A DNA stretch of 64,000 bases from Mycobacterium dioxanotrophicus (GTDB taxonomy: Bacteria; Actinomycetota; Actinomycetes; Mycobacteriales; Mycobacteriaceae). Shown in pieces: positions 52,665 through 62,131 of this stretch. The translations under genes were made by a program, and so were the position numbers. The notes under the pieces are model-generated. The model was not told the DNA's origin. It was given only the letters and a program-made list of their open reading frames with translations, and searched no databases. The stretch covers positions 124,001 through 188,000 of the forward strand of contig NZ_CP020809.1 of NCBI RefSeq assembly GCF_002157835.1. The letters are read 5' to 3'. Position 1 is the stretch's first letter, and each line of letters starts with the position of its first letter.

Positions 52665-53765
52665 ATGAGCAGTCATCCCACGGTCGGCGTGGAGGAGGAG
52701 TTTCTCCTCGTGGATGGGCGACATGGCTACCCTGCCGCCCGCAATAAAGCTGTCGCTGAGTATGCGGCCAAGCAGGGCGTCGAGTTGCAGCTCGAACTGA
52801 CCAGTTGCCAGGTTGAGACCACGACTGACGTGGTCAGTAGCAGCACTGAGTTGCGCGCCGAGCTCAGTCGACTGCGTCGCATCGCCTCGAAGGCGGCGGA
52901 GGCCAATGACACGCGGCTGTTGGCCGTCGCGCTGCCACCGACCGTGCCGCACGCGTTCCCGGTCACCAACAAGCCGCGCTACCACCGGATTGCCGATCGG
53001 TTCGGCATCATCGCCCACGAGCAGGGCGTCTGCGGGTGCCATGTGCACGTCGCGGTACCCAGCCGCGCGGCCGCCATCGACGTCAGTAACCGAATCCGAC
53101 CCGTCCTGCATCTATTGCTGGCATTGACCGCCAACTCGGCGATCTACCGCAACACCGACACCGGCTACGCGAGTTTCCGCAGCATGCTCTGGGCCCACTG
53201 GCCGAGCTCTGGGCCGCCGCCGTACTTCGAGACGGTCGAGCAGTACGACGCCACGGTCCATGCCCTGCTCGAGTCTGGTGCCGCGCTCGACTACGGCATG
53301 GTCTATTGGGATGTGCGGCCGTCCGCCCGCTTTCCGACAGTCGAGGTGCGCGTGGCCGACGTGCCCGCCACGGTGGCCGAGACGGTGTTGCTGGCCACGC
53401 TTATCCGGGCCTGTGTGATGACGGCGCTGCAAGCCCGGGAGGACGGGGATCGCGCACCGCGGCCCACGGATTGGGCCTTACGCGCCGCCCACTGGAGAGC
53501 GGCCCACGATGGGCTCGGCGGCCAGGCGATCGATCTGATGGCCGGTTATTCATTGGCATCGACGCGGCTGCTGGTGGCCGGGCTCATCGAACACGTGCGG
53601 CCGGCACTCGAAGCGTTGGGTGACTACGACATGGCCCGCGACGAGTTGGCGCGCATCGCGCAGGCGGGCAACGGCGCGATGCGGCAGCGCCGCGTATGGC
53701 ACCGTCGCGAAAACGTCGAAGACGTCATCGACGAATTAGGGGCGGCGACAACGACATTCGAATGA
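52665..53765 (+). CDS. GCS2/YbdK-family carboxylate-amine ligase
   Basis: A 366-residue member of the glutamate-cysteine ligase 2 family. TVGVEEEFLLVDGRHGYP, LELTSCQVETTTDVV, GCHVHVAVPSRAAAIDVSNR, YASFRSMLWAHWPSSGPPPY and TVEVRVADVPATV are characteristic. Mycobacterial members are annotated as glutamate-cysteine ligase-like (weak activity). ATG 52,665 was taken over the upstream in-frame start at 52,638. The first gene of the undisturbed right-hand block. Confidence 0.9.
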   Translation: MSSHPTVGVEEEFLLVDGRHGYPAARNKAVAEYAAKQGVELQLELTSCQVETTTDVVSSSTELRAELSRLRRIASKAAEANDTRLLAVALPPTVPHAFPVTNKPRYHRIADRFGIIAHEQGVCGCHVHVAVPSRAAAIDVSNRIRPVLHLLLALTANSAIYRNTDTGYASFRSMLWAHWPSSGPPPYFETVEQYDATVHALLESGAALDYGMVYWDVRPSARFPTVEVRVADVPATVAETVLLATLIRACVMTALQAREDGDRAPRPTDWALRAAHWRAAHDGLGGQAIDLMAGYSLASTRLLVAGLIEHVRPALEALGDYDMARDELARIAQAGNGAMRQRRVWHRRENVEDVIDELGAATTTFE

Positions 53766-53817
53766 GCGGCCGGAATCTTTCACGACGTCGCTACAGGACA
53801 ACGTCTGGCCGGCGCGC

Positions 53818-55239
53818 TCACGCTGAGTCGGTGAAGCAATACGAGTCGCTGGACGCGTCGCCGCCTTGGAGTCGGGTTTGGTGGATGCTGTGGCCGCGGA
53901 AGTCGTCGCCGTGCGGGAAGAAGCCGGTATCGGGGATCAGACCGCCGGCGGAGACGTCGGCGTCGAGCTTGGCCATCCATGCCCCGACGCCTTCGGGATA
54001 GAAGATGCCGTCCCAGGATCCATAGAGCGAGTTCGTGACGTACACCCGCCGGCCGTCGCGGCTGATTTCCACCATCTGGGGCCCGCCGCTGAGCCGCAGG
54101 TCCGGCACCGCCGGGTGTGGCTCATGCCGCACGACGCCGCCGAGCCGCACCGATGCCGTCTCTCGGGGGTGGAACGGGTCGCTGACGTCGTACTGCTTGA
54201 GTTCGCCTGTGCCAAAGCAGGATACGTACAGCCAGCGATCGTCGACCGACAGATCGATATCGCTGACCAGCGGCGGCGCCGCACCGAAGGGCTTCAGCGC
54301 CGGCGGCAGGTCCTCGGGGTCGGCTGGCTCGGGCGGGATGGTGATCACCTTGTCGACCGACCATCGATCACCGTCCTGGTGCCACAGCCACACCGACGCC
54401 GACAGATCCTCGACGCTGATCACCACTCCCACGAAGCCGAATGCCTTGGACGGGTCGTGGGCCGGACGCAGCTCGAGCACCATCTGGTGCTGGTCACCGA
54501 GGTCGACGCGCTGGGTCAGTTTGCGCTCGGACATGCTCCAGAAGTTCACGTGGTGCCCGAATTTGCGGCCGAGCAAGTCTTCGGGGTTGAGCCCGCGCTC
54601 GATGATCGAGATCGGCCCCCACTCCGATGTCACGAGTGTGTCGTAATTAAGGTGCCACCACACGTCGTAGGCCAAGGTCTGCGATCCGCGGTCCAGCTCC
54701 CACTGTCCGATCACCTCGAAGGTGTCGTGGTCGATCAGCGCGATGCCGCCGGGACCGTCCTCGCCGTTGGCTCCGCCCAACGCCGACATGAAGATGCCGC
54801 CCGGGCCACAGTGCACCGTGTGTGGGCGCGAGTATCCGGCTTTGGCTGCCAGCTCACTGGCCTCGATCGTCCGCGTCACGATCGGGCGGCGGGGATCCGG
54901 CTTGGTGTCGAGGACATAGGTGGTCGACGAGCGAATGCCGGGGACGAGCAGATAGCGCCGCTCGAGCGATGTCCCGTGATCGCCGCCATGCCCGTCGTGG
55001 CACAGTGCACTCGAGCATGCGCTCCACCCGAAGTGATGCAGTTCGTTGCCCGCCGTCGGCAACTCCGCCCAGCCGACCACGCCACCGTATGTCGACGACG
55101 CCGCGTCGCAATCCACCACCGCGAGCGCGTCCTTCGCCTGGCCCGCCGGGTCGAAAGCGACGACATAGGCCAACTGCTCGGGCGCGGCCGCCACGGCGAC
55201 GCCCGGGCTGCGGTAAAACGTGGGATCTGTCGTAGCCAT
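53818..55239 (-). CDS. selenium-binding protein / methanethiol oxidase (SBP56)
   Basis: A 473-residue beta-propeller protein. ELHHFGWSACSSALCHDGHG carries the conserved Cys and His, followed by RPHTVHCGPGGIFMSALGGA, SEWGPISIIERGLNPEDLLG, HHVNFWSMSERKLTQRVDLG and GGPQMVEISRDGRRVYVTNS. Relatives oxidise methanethiol or bind metal/Se. ATG 55,239 has GAGGAGGAA upstream. It is convergent with the GCS2 gene. Confidence 0.93.
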   Translation of the reverse strand: MATTDPTFYRSPGVAVAAAPEQLAYVVAFDPAGQAKDALAVVDCDAASSTYGGVVGWAELPTAGNELHHFGWSACSSALCHDGHGGDHGTSLERRYLLVPGIRSSTTYVLDTKPDPRRPIVTRTIEASELAAKAGYSRPHTVHCGPGGIFMSALGGANGEDGPGGIALIDHDTFEVIGQWELDRGSQTLAYDVWWHLNYDTLVTSEWGPISIIERGLNPEDLLGRKFGHHVNFWSMSERKLTQRVDLGDQHQMVLELRPAHDPSKAFGFVGVVISVEDLSASVWLWHQDGDRWSVDKVITIPPEPADPEDLPPALKPFGAAPPLVSDIDLSVDDRWLYVSCFGTGELKQYDVSDPFHPRETASVRLGGVVRHEPHPAVPDLRLSGGPQMVEISRDGRRVYVTNSLYGSWDGIFYPEGVGAWMAKLDADVSAGGLIPDTGFFPHGDDFRGHSIHQTRLQGGDASSDSYCFTDSA

Positions 55240-55395
55240 GATTCCTCCTCGGGAGGGCAGCGACCCATGCATCCGAGAACTCGAATGCCTTGTGACAGTC
55301 GCGTCTCCGTTGATCATTCGCCGGGAAGGCGGGGCTGTCTATCCCGCTATCCCGTGCAGGTGCGTAGCCCCATGGGGTGTGGGTAGTCCGAGGAC

Positions 55396-56349
55396 ATGGG
55401 AAAAATCGGATACTTCTTATCGTGTGAACAGTTCGGTCCAGCGCAGCTGATCGATCAAGCCAAACGTGCCGAGGCAGCTGGTTTTGAGGCGCTGTGGATC
55501 TCGGATCATTTCCATCCCTGGAACGATGAGCAGGGCCAGAGTCCTTTCGTCTGGGGTGTGATCGGCGCGCTCTCGCAGGTGACGTCGCTGCCAGTGTCCA
55601 CCGCGGTGACCTGCCCTACAACCCGCATACACCCGGCGATCATCGCCCAAGCTGCGGCGACGGCCGCTGTCCAGCTGGATGGCCGGTTCATTCTGGGTGT
55701 CGGCAGCGGCGAAGCGCTGAACGAACATGTGCTCGGTGACCGATGGCCGTCGGTGGGGGTGCGCCAGGACATGCTCGAAGAGGCGGTCGAGGTGATCCGG
55801 CTGCTGCACAAGGGACACCAGGTCAGCCGTCACGGCCAGCACTACGAGGTCCAGGAGGCCCGGATCTACACCTGCCCGGACCAGCCGGTTCCCATCTACG
55901 TCTCGGGCTTCGGGCCGCAGTCGGCCGCACTGGCCGGGCGTATCGGTGACGGCTACTGCACCGCGATGCCCGACAGCGAACTGATCAAGACTTTCCGCGA
56001 CAGCGGCGGCGGATCCAAGACGGTGCAAGCCGGCACGAAGGTCAGCTGGGATCGCGACCACGACACCGCCCTCAAGGCCGCCCACCGGCTGTGGGCCAAC
56101 GAGCAGTTGCCGGGACGTTTGGCGCAAACCCTCCCGACCCCGCAGGATTTCGCCGACGCGATGACCCTGGTACCGGCCGAAACGGTCGCACAATCCGTGA
56201 CGTGTGGTGACGATGCCGACGAGCATGCCGCACAGGTCCGGCGCTACCTGGACGCCGGCGCCGACGAAGTGTACGTACAGCAGATCGGCCCGGACATGGA
56301 CGGCTTCTTTACCGCCTGGCAGCACGACGTATTGCCGCAGCTGGCGTAG
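55396..56349 (+). CDS. F420-dependent LLM-class oxidoreductase
   Basis: A 317-residue TIM barrel of the luciferase-like monooxygenase superfamily, close to F420-dependent G6PDH-type proteins: GFEALWISDHFHPWNDEQGQ, TAVTCPTTRIHPAIIAQAAA, GRFILGVGSGEALNEHVLGD, YVSGFGPQSAALAGRIGDGY. The F420-type oxidoreductase pattern supports a mycobacterial host. It has a short 5' UTR. The substrate is unknown. Confidence 0.92.
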   Translation: MGKIGYFLSCEQFGPAQLIDQAKRAEAAGFEALWISDHFHPWNDEQGQSPFVWGVIGALSQVTSLPVSTAVTCPTTRIHPAIIAQAAATAAVQLDGRFILGVGSGEALNEHVLGDRWPSVGVRQDMLEEAVEVIRLLHKGHQVSRHGQHYEVQEARIYTCPDQPVPIYVSGFGPQSAALAGRIGDGYCTAMPDSELIKTFRDSGGGSKTVQAGTKVSWDRDHDTALKAAHRLWANEQLPGRLAQTLPTPQDFADAMTLVPAETVAQSVTCGDDADEHAAQVRRYLDAGADEVYVQQIGPDMDGFFTAWQHDVLPQLA

Positions 56350-56453
56350 GTGGCCGCGTCCCGGAGTAGCGATCGGGGAGTTTAAACCTGCTGAAACCGG
56401 CAAACACGTGACCACACGCCCCTGGCGTTCGCGCGACAAGGGAGGAGAAGGCC

Positions 56454-56936
56454 ATGAGTGGATTGAGAACCGCTGCAGCAACGGCGGGTGCAGTCGCCGT
56501 CGTGCTGGCGCTCGGGATCGGCGCGCCGGCAACTTCCTCGGCCAGCCCCATCGGCAGCGAGCAGCAGCTGGTCGACCCGAACGGGTCTGTGGTCGCCTAC
56601 AGCGTCACTGACCTGCAGCCAACCAACAGCACGATGTTGAATGTGCCGGGAACCACCGGTGTCCCATTGGCGGGCCGGCTTTGGTACGCGACGACCACGG
56701 TGGCTGCCGTCCGCGGGTCGGTCGTCCCCGCGATGCGGTCATTCAACGCCCGCACGGCAGACGGCCAGAGCTACCGGGTGCTGGACCAGGCACTGGCGCC
56801 CGATCTTGATGTGTCGCCGATGAGTGAAGGTCAGCGCACCACCGGGCACATCTATTTCGACGTGACCGGTCCCGCTCCCACGCTCGTTGCCTACAACGAT
56901 GGCGCACAGGACCGGATGGTCTGGACCAGCCAGTGA
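56454..56936 (+). CDS. DUF1942 (MPT63-like) secreted protein
   Basis: A 160-residue protein with a signal peptide (LRTAAATAGAVAVVLALGIG, APATSSA). The mature part SEQQLVDPNGSVVAYSVTDL, LAGRLWYATTTVAAVRGSVV, GHIYFDVTGPAPTLVAYNDG is the immunoglobulin-like MPT63 fold found almost only in mycobacteria. GGAGGAGAAGG precedes the ATG 56,454. The function is unknown. Confidence 0.9.
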   Translation: MSGLRTAAATAGAVAVVLALGIGAPATSSASPIGSEQQLVDPNGSVVAYSVTDLQPTNSTMLNVPGTTGVPLAGRLWYATTTVAAVRGSVVPAMRSFNARTADGQSYRVLDQALAPDLDVSPMSEGQRTTGHIYFDVTGPAPTLVAYNDGAQDRMVWTSQ

Positions 56937-56957
56937 ACATCGCGCATCGCACTCTGA

Positions 56958-57389
56958 TCAGCTGGCTGCGGTGCTGGTGAAGAACAGCAGGCGGAAATTG
57001 CCAATTTGAATTTCGTCGCCATTGGTCAGTGTCGCGCACTCCACCGGTTGACGGTTGAGGTAGGTGCCGTTGAGGCTGTTGGTGTCTATGATCTGGAACT
57101 CTCCCTTGTCGCAGTGGAATTCGGCGTGCAGCCGGCTGACCGTGATGTCGTCGAGATAGATGTCGCTGCGGGGATGACGCCCGGCGACGGTGATGGGCTG
57201 ATGCAATACGAACCGTAGTCCGACGGAGGGGCCGCGTTTGACGACCAGCATGGCGGCGCCGGGTGGCAGCGTGTCGAGGTGCTCCAGGGCCGTTGCCGCG
57301 GCCCCAACCGTATCGCCGAACGGGGCGTGCGATCTCGTCGTTTCCTCAATCCGGTATTCCGACGTCGGGTGGTTCTGTGTTGTGCTCAC
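56958..57389 (-). CDS. GarA-like FHA-domain protein
   Basis: A 143-residue protein from GTG 57,389 with GAGGAC upstream. The FHA domain is at residues ~55-140: VKRGPSVGLRFVLHQPITVA, GRHPRSDIYLDDITVSRLHA, TNSLNGTYLNRQPVECATLT. An N-terminal ETT (IEETTRS) matches the phosphothreonine motif of GarA, which switches off 2-oxoglutarate enzymes when unphosphorylated. It may be a paralogue with other partners. Confidence 0.88.
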   Translation of the reverse strand: MSTTQNHPTSEYRIEETTRSHAPFGDTVGAAATALEHLDTLPPGAAMLVVKRGPSVGLRFVLHQPITVAGRHPRSDIYLDDITVSRLHAEFHCDKGEFQIIDTNSLNGTYLNRQPVECATLTNGDEIQIGNFRLLFFTSTAAS

Positions 57390-57439
57390 GGGTTGTCCTC
57401 TTCGGCCCACATGTGCGGTCTAGTCGACCTAGAGCGCCT

Positions 57440-57649
57440 CTATTCCGATCTGTAGGGTCGCGATGGCTCGTTTACGTTGGTGCCCTTGGTTTCTGAATCC
57501 GCAACGAACGGGACATAACGTCTGTTTTGCACAGAGCCGTCGACATAGATCGACCATGGGCAGGAGCTGCATTCGCTTCTGTCGAGCTCATCGAGAGCAG
57601 CGGCGGCGATGATGGTGATCGGAGCCCCGCACGTCGGGCACCGCATCAC
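57440..57649 (-). CDS. small zinc-ribbon-like protein
   Basis: A 69-residue frame starting MMRCPTCGAPITIIAAAALD, then ECSSCPWSIYVDGSV. CxxC...CxxC spacing suits a zinc ribbon. It is upstream of and on the same strand as the FHA gene. No clear ribosome site, but the composition is convincing. Confidence 0.5.
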   Translation of the reverse strand: MMRCPTCGAPITIIAAAALDELDRSECSSCPWSIYVDGSVQNRRYVPFVADSETKGTNVNEPSRPYRSE

Positions 57650-57848
57650 TTAGCAATACCACTGTCGGTCTGCGGGCACAACGAGTAGCACCAGCTTCAG
57701 CGGTGCACTCTTTGCAGGTGATCGTAGTTCGGTCTGTCGCTCACCGGTCGAGTTCGTTTGCGCTACGGGCGGATCGGGAAAGTCGCGCCGGGTTCACGTG
57801 CGCCGGTGGGGCTGCACAACAGCAGCGCGGTCCTCGCTTCGGCGACTT

Positions 57849-58922
57849 TCACTCGCTGCGTCCCCGGGTGTGGCGCAGTCGGCGTCCGAGTTTGACGTCC
57901 TTGTCGTCGGCGGCTTCGGTCTTTTTCATGACGCGGGTGTCTTTGGGCGGCAACTGCAGTTCGCGCTCGGCGGGTATGCCGGCCTGCAGTTGACGACCGC
58001 GCTCCAGTTCGGCATCCAGTTCGGCGCCGAACAGCAGGGCAAGGTTGGTCAGCCACAACCACAGGAGGAATACGATCACTCCGGCCAGCGTGCCGTAGGT
58101 CTTGTTGTAGCTGCCGAAGTTGCTGACGTAGAACCCGAACCCGACCGATGCCAGCACCCACACCACGATCGCGACGGCCGAGCCGATGCTGAGCCATCGG
58201 AACTTAGGCTGCCGTACGTTGGGGGCGGCGTAGTAGAGGATGGCGACGGCGACGCTGACGAGTACCAGCACCACGGGCCACTTGGCGACTGCCCACAAAG
58301 TCTGCGCCACGTCGCCGAGGCCGAGGGTGCGGCCTACGGTTGCGGCGACGGGCCCGCTGATCGCGAGCATCAACGCAACTGCAGCAGCAAGGATCAAGGC
58401 CCCTAAGGTGAGGAGTAGCTGCATGGGTCGCAGCTTCCATGCCGGGCGGCCCTCAGCGATCTCGTAAATGCGGTTCATCGAGCGCCCGAAAGCACCGATG
58501 TAGCCCGACGCCGACCACAGCGCGCCGAGGACACCGACGACAAGGGTCAATCCGGCCGACGGACTTTCGACCACCTGCTTGACAGTCGGACGCAATATGT
58601 CGAGTGCTGATGCCGGCGCCACATTGCCGGCGGCCTCGATCAGGGCGTTGACAGTGCGCTCTCCTTGGCCGAACACGCCGAGCAACGACACCATCACCAG
58701 TAAGGCCGGAAAGAGCGACAACACCGCATAGTAGGTCAGCGCCGCGGCCAGGTCGGTGCACTGGTCTTCGGTGAATTCGCGGGCCGTCTTACGTAACACG
58801 AACCGCCACGAGGCCTTGGTCAGGTCGTCGGGCGATTCTGGCTTGCTCGCGTCGTCGGGATCTGGCGCTCGCTCCTTCTCCTCGGCATGTTCCTTTTCGT
58901 CCTCGGCTCTGGTGTCGGTCAT
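57849..58922 (-). CDS. YihY/BrkB-family inner-membrane protein
   Basis: A 357-residue protein. An acidic N-terminus is followed by LAAALTYYAVLSLFPALLVM, LTLVVGVLGALWSASGYIGA, FGRSMNRIYEIAEGRPAWKL, further helices and YVSNFGSYNKTYGTLAGVIV, FLLWLWLTNLALLFGAELDA (family signature). A charged C-terminal tail follows. The family has been called virulence factor BrkB; function is unproven. Confidence 0.93.
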   Translation of the reverse strand: MTDTRAEDEKEHAEEKERAPDPDDASKPESPDDLTKASWRFVLRKTAREFTEDQCTDLAAALTYYAVLSLFPALLVMVSLLGVFGQGERTVNALIEAAGNVAPASALDILRPTVKQVVESPSAGLTLVVGVLGALWSASGYIGAFGRSMNRIYEIAEGRPAWKLRPMQLLLTLGALILAAAVALMLAISGPVAATVGRTLGLGDVAQTLWAVAKWPVVLVLVSVAVAILYYAAPNVRQPKFRWLSIGSAVAIVVWVLASVGFGFYVSNFGSYNKTYGTLAGVIVFLLWLWLTNLALLFGAELDAELERGRQLQAGIPAERELQLPPKDTRVMKKTEAADDKDVKLGRRLRHTRGRSE

Positions 58923-59091
58923 ACCTCACGGTTCCCATATCAAGTGCACGCCACACTGGTTGTTCGCCCTAAAACACCGCCCGCCTCGTCGGCGACTACC
59001 GGATCCTGTTTTCGCAACCCGCGGCGCACTGCGCGACGTAGTCTGGGTCTCCGACTCCCAAGTCGGGGCCACGACGAAAGGTGTTCGCACA

Positions 59092-59841
59092 GTGAAGGTC
59101 ACAGTTATGGGGGCCAGCGGCCTCATCGGAGGTCTGCTCGTCGAGCTGTTGACCCGCGAGGGTGAGGACGTGGTCTCAGCGTCCCGGCGTTCCGGTGTCG
59201 ACGTGCTCAGTGGCCTCGGCCTCCCCAAGGCGCTCGCCGGCGCTGACACCCTGGTCGATGTCACCAACTCGCCGTCATTCGACGACGAGGAAGTGACGGA
59301 TTTCTTCGTCAGGTCGACCACCAATCTGGTGGCCGCGGCGCGGGCGGCCGGGGTGGGCCATTACGTGGCACTGTCGATTGTGGGCGTCGACGAACTACCG
59401 GACAGCGGCTACATGCGGGCCAAGGTCGCGCAGGAGCAGATCATCTCGTCGTCGGGGCTGCCGTACACCATCGTGCGAGCGACCCAGTTTCGTGAGTTCG
59501 CGGACGCGATCGTCGAGTCGCTGGTTGTCGAAACCGACGCGGACGAGGAGGACGAGCATGACGTCCGGGTGCCGGATGCGCTGATCCAGCCCATCGCGGC
59601 CGACGAAGTGGCGGCCTTCTTGGCCGAGGTCGCGATATCGCCGCCGCGCAACCGCGTGATCAACATCGGTGGGCCCGAGAAGATCTCGTTCGCCCGGCTG
59701 GCGCGGGAGGTGCTGGCGCTGCACCACGACGATCAGCGGGTGGTGGTCGATCGACAGGCGACCTACTTCGGTGCGACGTTGGCGAAGGACAGCCTCGTCA
59801 CCGGCGACGGAGCGATGATCGCCTCAATTCCCTTCTGCTGA
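59092..59841 (+). CDS. NmrA-like SDR / NAD(P)-binding protein
   Basis: A 249-residue atypical SDR from GTG 59,092 (GAAAGG upstream). VTVMGASGLIGGLLVELLTR is the nucleotide-binding motif. ALSIVGVDELPDSGYMRAKV, YTIVRATQFREFADAIVESL and INIGGPEKISFARLAREVLA match NmrA/ComplexI-NDUFA9-type proteins, probably sensing or reducing with NAD(P)H. Confidence 0.85.
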   Translation: MKVTVMGASGLIGGLLVELLTREGEDVVSASRRSGVDVLSGLGLPKALAGADTLVDVTNSPSFDDEEVTDFFVRSTTNLVAAARAAGVGHYVALSIVGVDELPDSGYMRAKVAQEQIISSSGLPYTIVRATQFREFADAIVESLVVETDADEEDEHDVRVPDALIQPIAADEVAAFLAEVAISPPRNRVINIGGPEKISFARLAREVLALHHDDQRVVVDRQATYFGATLAKDSLVTGDGAMIASIPFC

Positions 59842-59961
59842 CTAGTTCAACATGTGGTGGTGAAACCCGCTGTCGCCGAACGCCAGGTACGGCAATCGAT
59901 CTGGCATCATCGGCAGGCAGGCGCTCGGGCGTCTCTTCGACAGCAGACCGGACTGACCAGG

Positions 59962-61035
59962 TCACCGCCCGCCGGGTCGGCGCGGAGCGATGCCGTCGTC
60001 GAGCATCTGCTGGAAGTGGTCGGTGATGGTCTCTTCGACGGGCCGATACGTCAGCCCGAGCTCACCCCGGCTGCGGCTGTTGTCGAAGGCCAACGGGTAA
60101 CCGACGTTGGTATCGACGTACTTTCGTGTCAGCCCGGCCAGCGGAGCGACGAGTTTGACGACGGCCTTGGGCGCCGTGGCCCTCGGGAACGGATAGAACG
60201 GACCATACCCGCGGCGCAGAATCTTGCCGATCTGCAGCAGGGTCAGGGAGTCGGCGTTGACGATGTAGCGGCCGTGGGCCTCGGGAGTGAAGCCGGCGAG
60301 CACGTGCGCGTCGGCGACATCGCGGACGTCCACCACACCCATGGTCAACGCCGGAGCCCCGGTCAGCAGGGTGCCGTCGATGAACTGCTTCATGGTGCTC
60401 AGGCTGGCCGAGTCGCTGGCACTGGTCAGCGAAGGCCCCAGCACCAGGCCGCGATGGATGGTGACCATGTCCCAACGGTCCTGCGCCTTCTGGTACCGCC
60501 AGGCCTCCTGCTCGGCCACCGTCTTGGAATACGAATATGGTTGGTGGTCAACGCTACTGGTGGTGTTCCAGCGCTCGTCGGTGAAGACGCCACCGGGAAC
60601 GTCCCGTGATTCGCGGGCGTCGCCGTAGATCGCGACCACGCTGCTGGTCAGCACCACACGCTTGATACTCGGCGCGCGGTTCACCGAGTCCAGCACGTTG
60701 CGGGTGCCTTCCAGGGCCGGCCGCACGAGTGCCTCCTGCGGATCAGTGAACCCGGAGAGGATGAATGGCGATGCGGTGTGCATGACGAGCTCACACCCGA
60801 CCATGGCGTCGTCGAAGCTGCCGGGGTCGAGGAGGTCTGCCTTGAACAGCCGGAGTCGGCCCGGGTGGTCGGCGGAGAGCTTGTGCAGATGCTCCAGGCC
60901 GGTGTCTTTTTGCGGATTGCGCACCGTGCCGTGCACGGTGTGCCCGCCTTCGAGGAGGCGTCGGACGATCCAGCTGCCGATGTATCCGCTGGCGCCCGTG
61001 ACAAGCACCGGTGCGGTCGCGTCGATCGTGGTCAT
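59962..61035 (-). CDS. NAD-dependent epimerase/dehydratase (extended SDR)
   Basis: A 357-residue extended SDR, similar to dihydroflavonol-4-reductase types: LVTGASGYIGSWIVRRLLEG (Rossmann), VVLTSSVVAIYG, YSYSKTVAEQEAWRY (YxxxK) and VVDVRDVADAHVLAGFTPEA. The substrate is unknown. Convergent with the NmrA-like gene. Confidence 0.9.
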   Translation of the reverse strand: MTTIDATAPVLVTGASGYIGSWIVRRLLEGGHTVHGTVRNPQKDTGLEHLHKLSADHPGRLRLFKADLLDPGSFDDAMVGCELVMHTASPFILSGFTDPQEALVRPALEGTRNVLDSVNRAPSIKRVVLTSSVVAIYGDARESRDVPGGVFTDERWNTTSSVDHQPYSYSKTVAEQEAWRYQKAQDRWDMVTIHRGLVLGPSLTSASDSASLSTMKQFIDGTLLTGAPALTMGVVDVRDVADAHVLAGFTPEAHGRYIVNADSLTLLQIGKILRRGYGPFYPFPRATAPKAVVKLVAPLAGLTRKYVDTNVGYPLAFDNSRSRGELGLTYRPVEETITDHFQQMLDDGIAPRRPGGR

Positions 61036-61133
61036 GGGCTAATCCTTACCTGCCGGCGCGACGGCGTCGAGGCCGCTACGGACATCAACGCCGATCAGAA
61101 GCGCACGATCATCCGCCGATATTCTCGTTCGGA

Positions 61134-62066
61134 CTACGCCTGACTTGCTGTGGCGCAGTCGATTTCCTCGGCGGCGGCGGCTTCTTCGCGGCGCGATCGG
61201 GGCTTGAGCTCGCTGACGATGACGCCGACCACGATGAAGATGGCGCCGACGATCGCGAGTCCGGGCAGGCGGTCTCCTGCGATCCGGCCGAAGATGCCGC
61301 CCCAGACGGGCTCGCCCGCATAGATGATGGTGGCGCGGGTCGGCGAGACCGAGCGCTGGGCCCAATTCATGGTCGCCTGGATCAAACAACTCGAGACGCC
61401 CATCCCGACCGCGGCCCCGAACCACCACCACGAAAACGCCGGAACGGTCTCGCCCGTCACGGGCATGGCGAGGAAGGCGAAGGCCCCGGCGGCCAGCAGC
61501 TGGATGACGGTGATTCTGCCGAGGTCTACCTTGCCCGCAAAAACGCTGATCAGCAGGATCTCGGCAGCCATGGCCACAGCGCCCAGGAGCGTCGCCAATT
61601 CGCCGTGGCCGAGGCTGATGCCGGTGGCGCTCGGACCAGCCAGCAGAACGAGACCGATGAAGGCGAGCACCACCCCGACCAGTGCCCCTCGATCGGGGCG
61701 GCGGCGCATCACCGCCCACTGCAACAGCGGCACCAGCGGCACATAGAGAGCGGTGATGAACGCGGAGACGCTCGAGCTGATGGACTGCAGGCCATAGGTC
61801 TGTAAGCCGTAGCCGAACGCGATGGCTGCACCGATCGCCACACCGGCCCCGACCTCGGCGAGACTGATGCCTCGAAGGGTCTTGTAGAACACGGCGGCAG
61901 CGAGCACACCTGCGATCACAAACCGTAGGCCCACGAAGAACGACGGCCCGCTGTGATTCATGGCCTCGTGCACGATCGGGAACGTCGATCCCCAGATCGC
62001 GGTGACGCCGATCAGGGCCAGCTCGGGACCCGACGGCAACCGCTCGCGAATCGAGGTGTGCAACAT
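61134..62066 (-). CDS. EamA/DMT-family exporter
   Basis: A 310-residue, ten-helix transporter: LALIGVTAIWGSTFPIVHEA, GLRFVIAGVLAAAVFYKTLR, SVSAFITALYVPLVPLLQWA, ATIIYAGEPVWGGIFGRIAG. ATG 62,066 follows a 65-bp divergent gap from the XRE-cupin regulator at 62,132, suggesting local control. Metabolite export is expected. Confidence 0.88.
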   Translation of the reverse strand: MLHTSIRERLPSGPELALIGVTAIWGSTFPIVHEAMNHSGPSFFVGLRFVIAGVLAAAVFYKTLRGISLAEVGAGVAIGAAIAFGYGLQTYGLQSISSSVSAFITALYVPLVPLLQWAVMRRRPDRGALVGVVLAFIGLVLLAGPSATGISLGHGELATLLGAVAMAAEILLISVFAGKVDLGRITVIQLLAAGAFAFLAMPVTGETVPAFSWWWFGAAVGMGVSSCLIQATMNWAQRSVSPTRATIIYAGEPVWGGIFGRIAGDRLPGLAIVGAIFIVVGVIVSELKPRSRREEAAAAEEIDCATASQA

Positions 62067-62131
62067 TCTGCACACTGTAGGGCGGAGCGGCGCGATGCGC
62101 AAAATAATGCACATCGGTTACAGTGGCAGCG

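Noticed and set aside
53866..55386. 506-codon open frame on the plus strand opposite the SBP56 gene
   Set aside because: It mirrors a strongly conserved minus-strand gene and has no motif or ribosome site; an effect of high GC.
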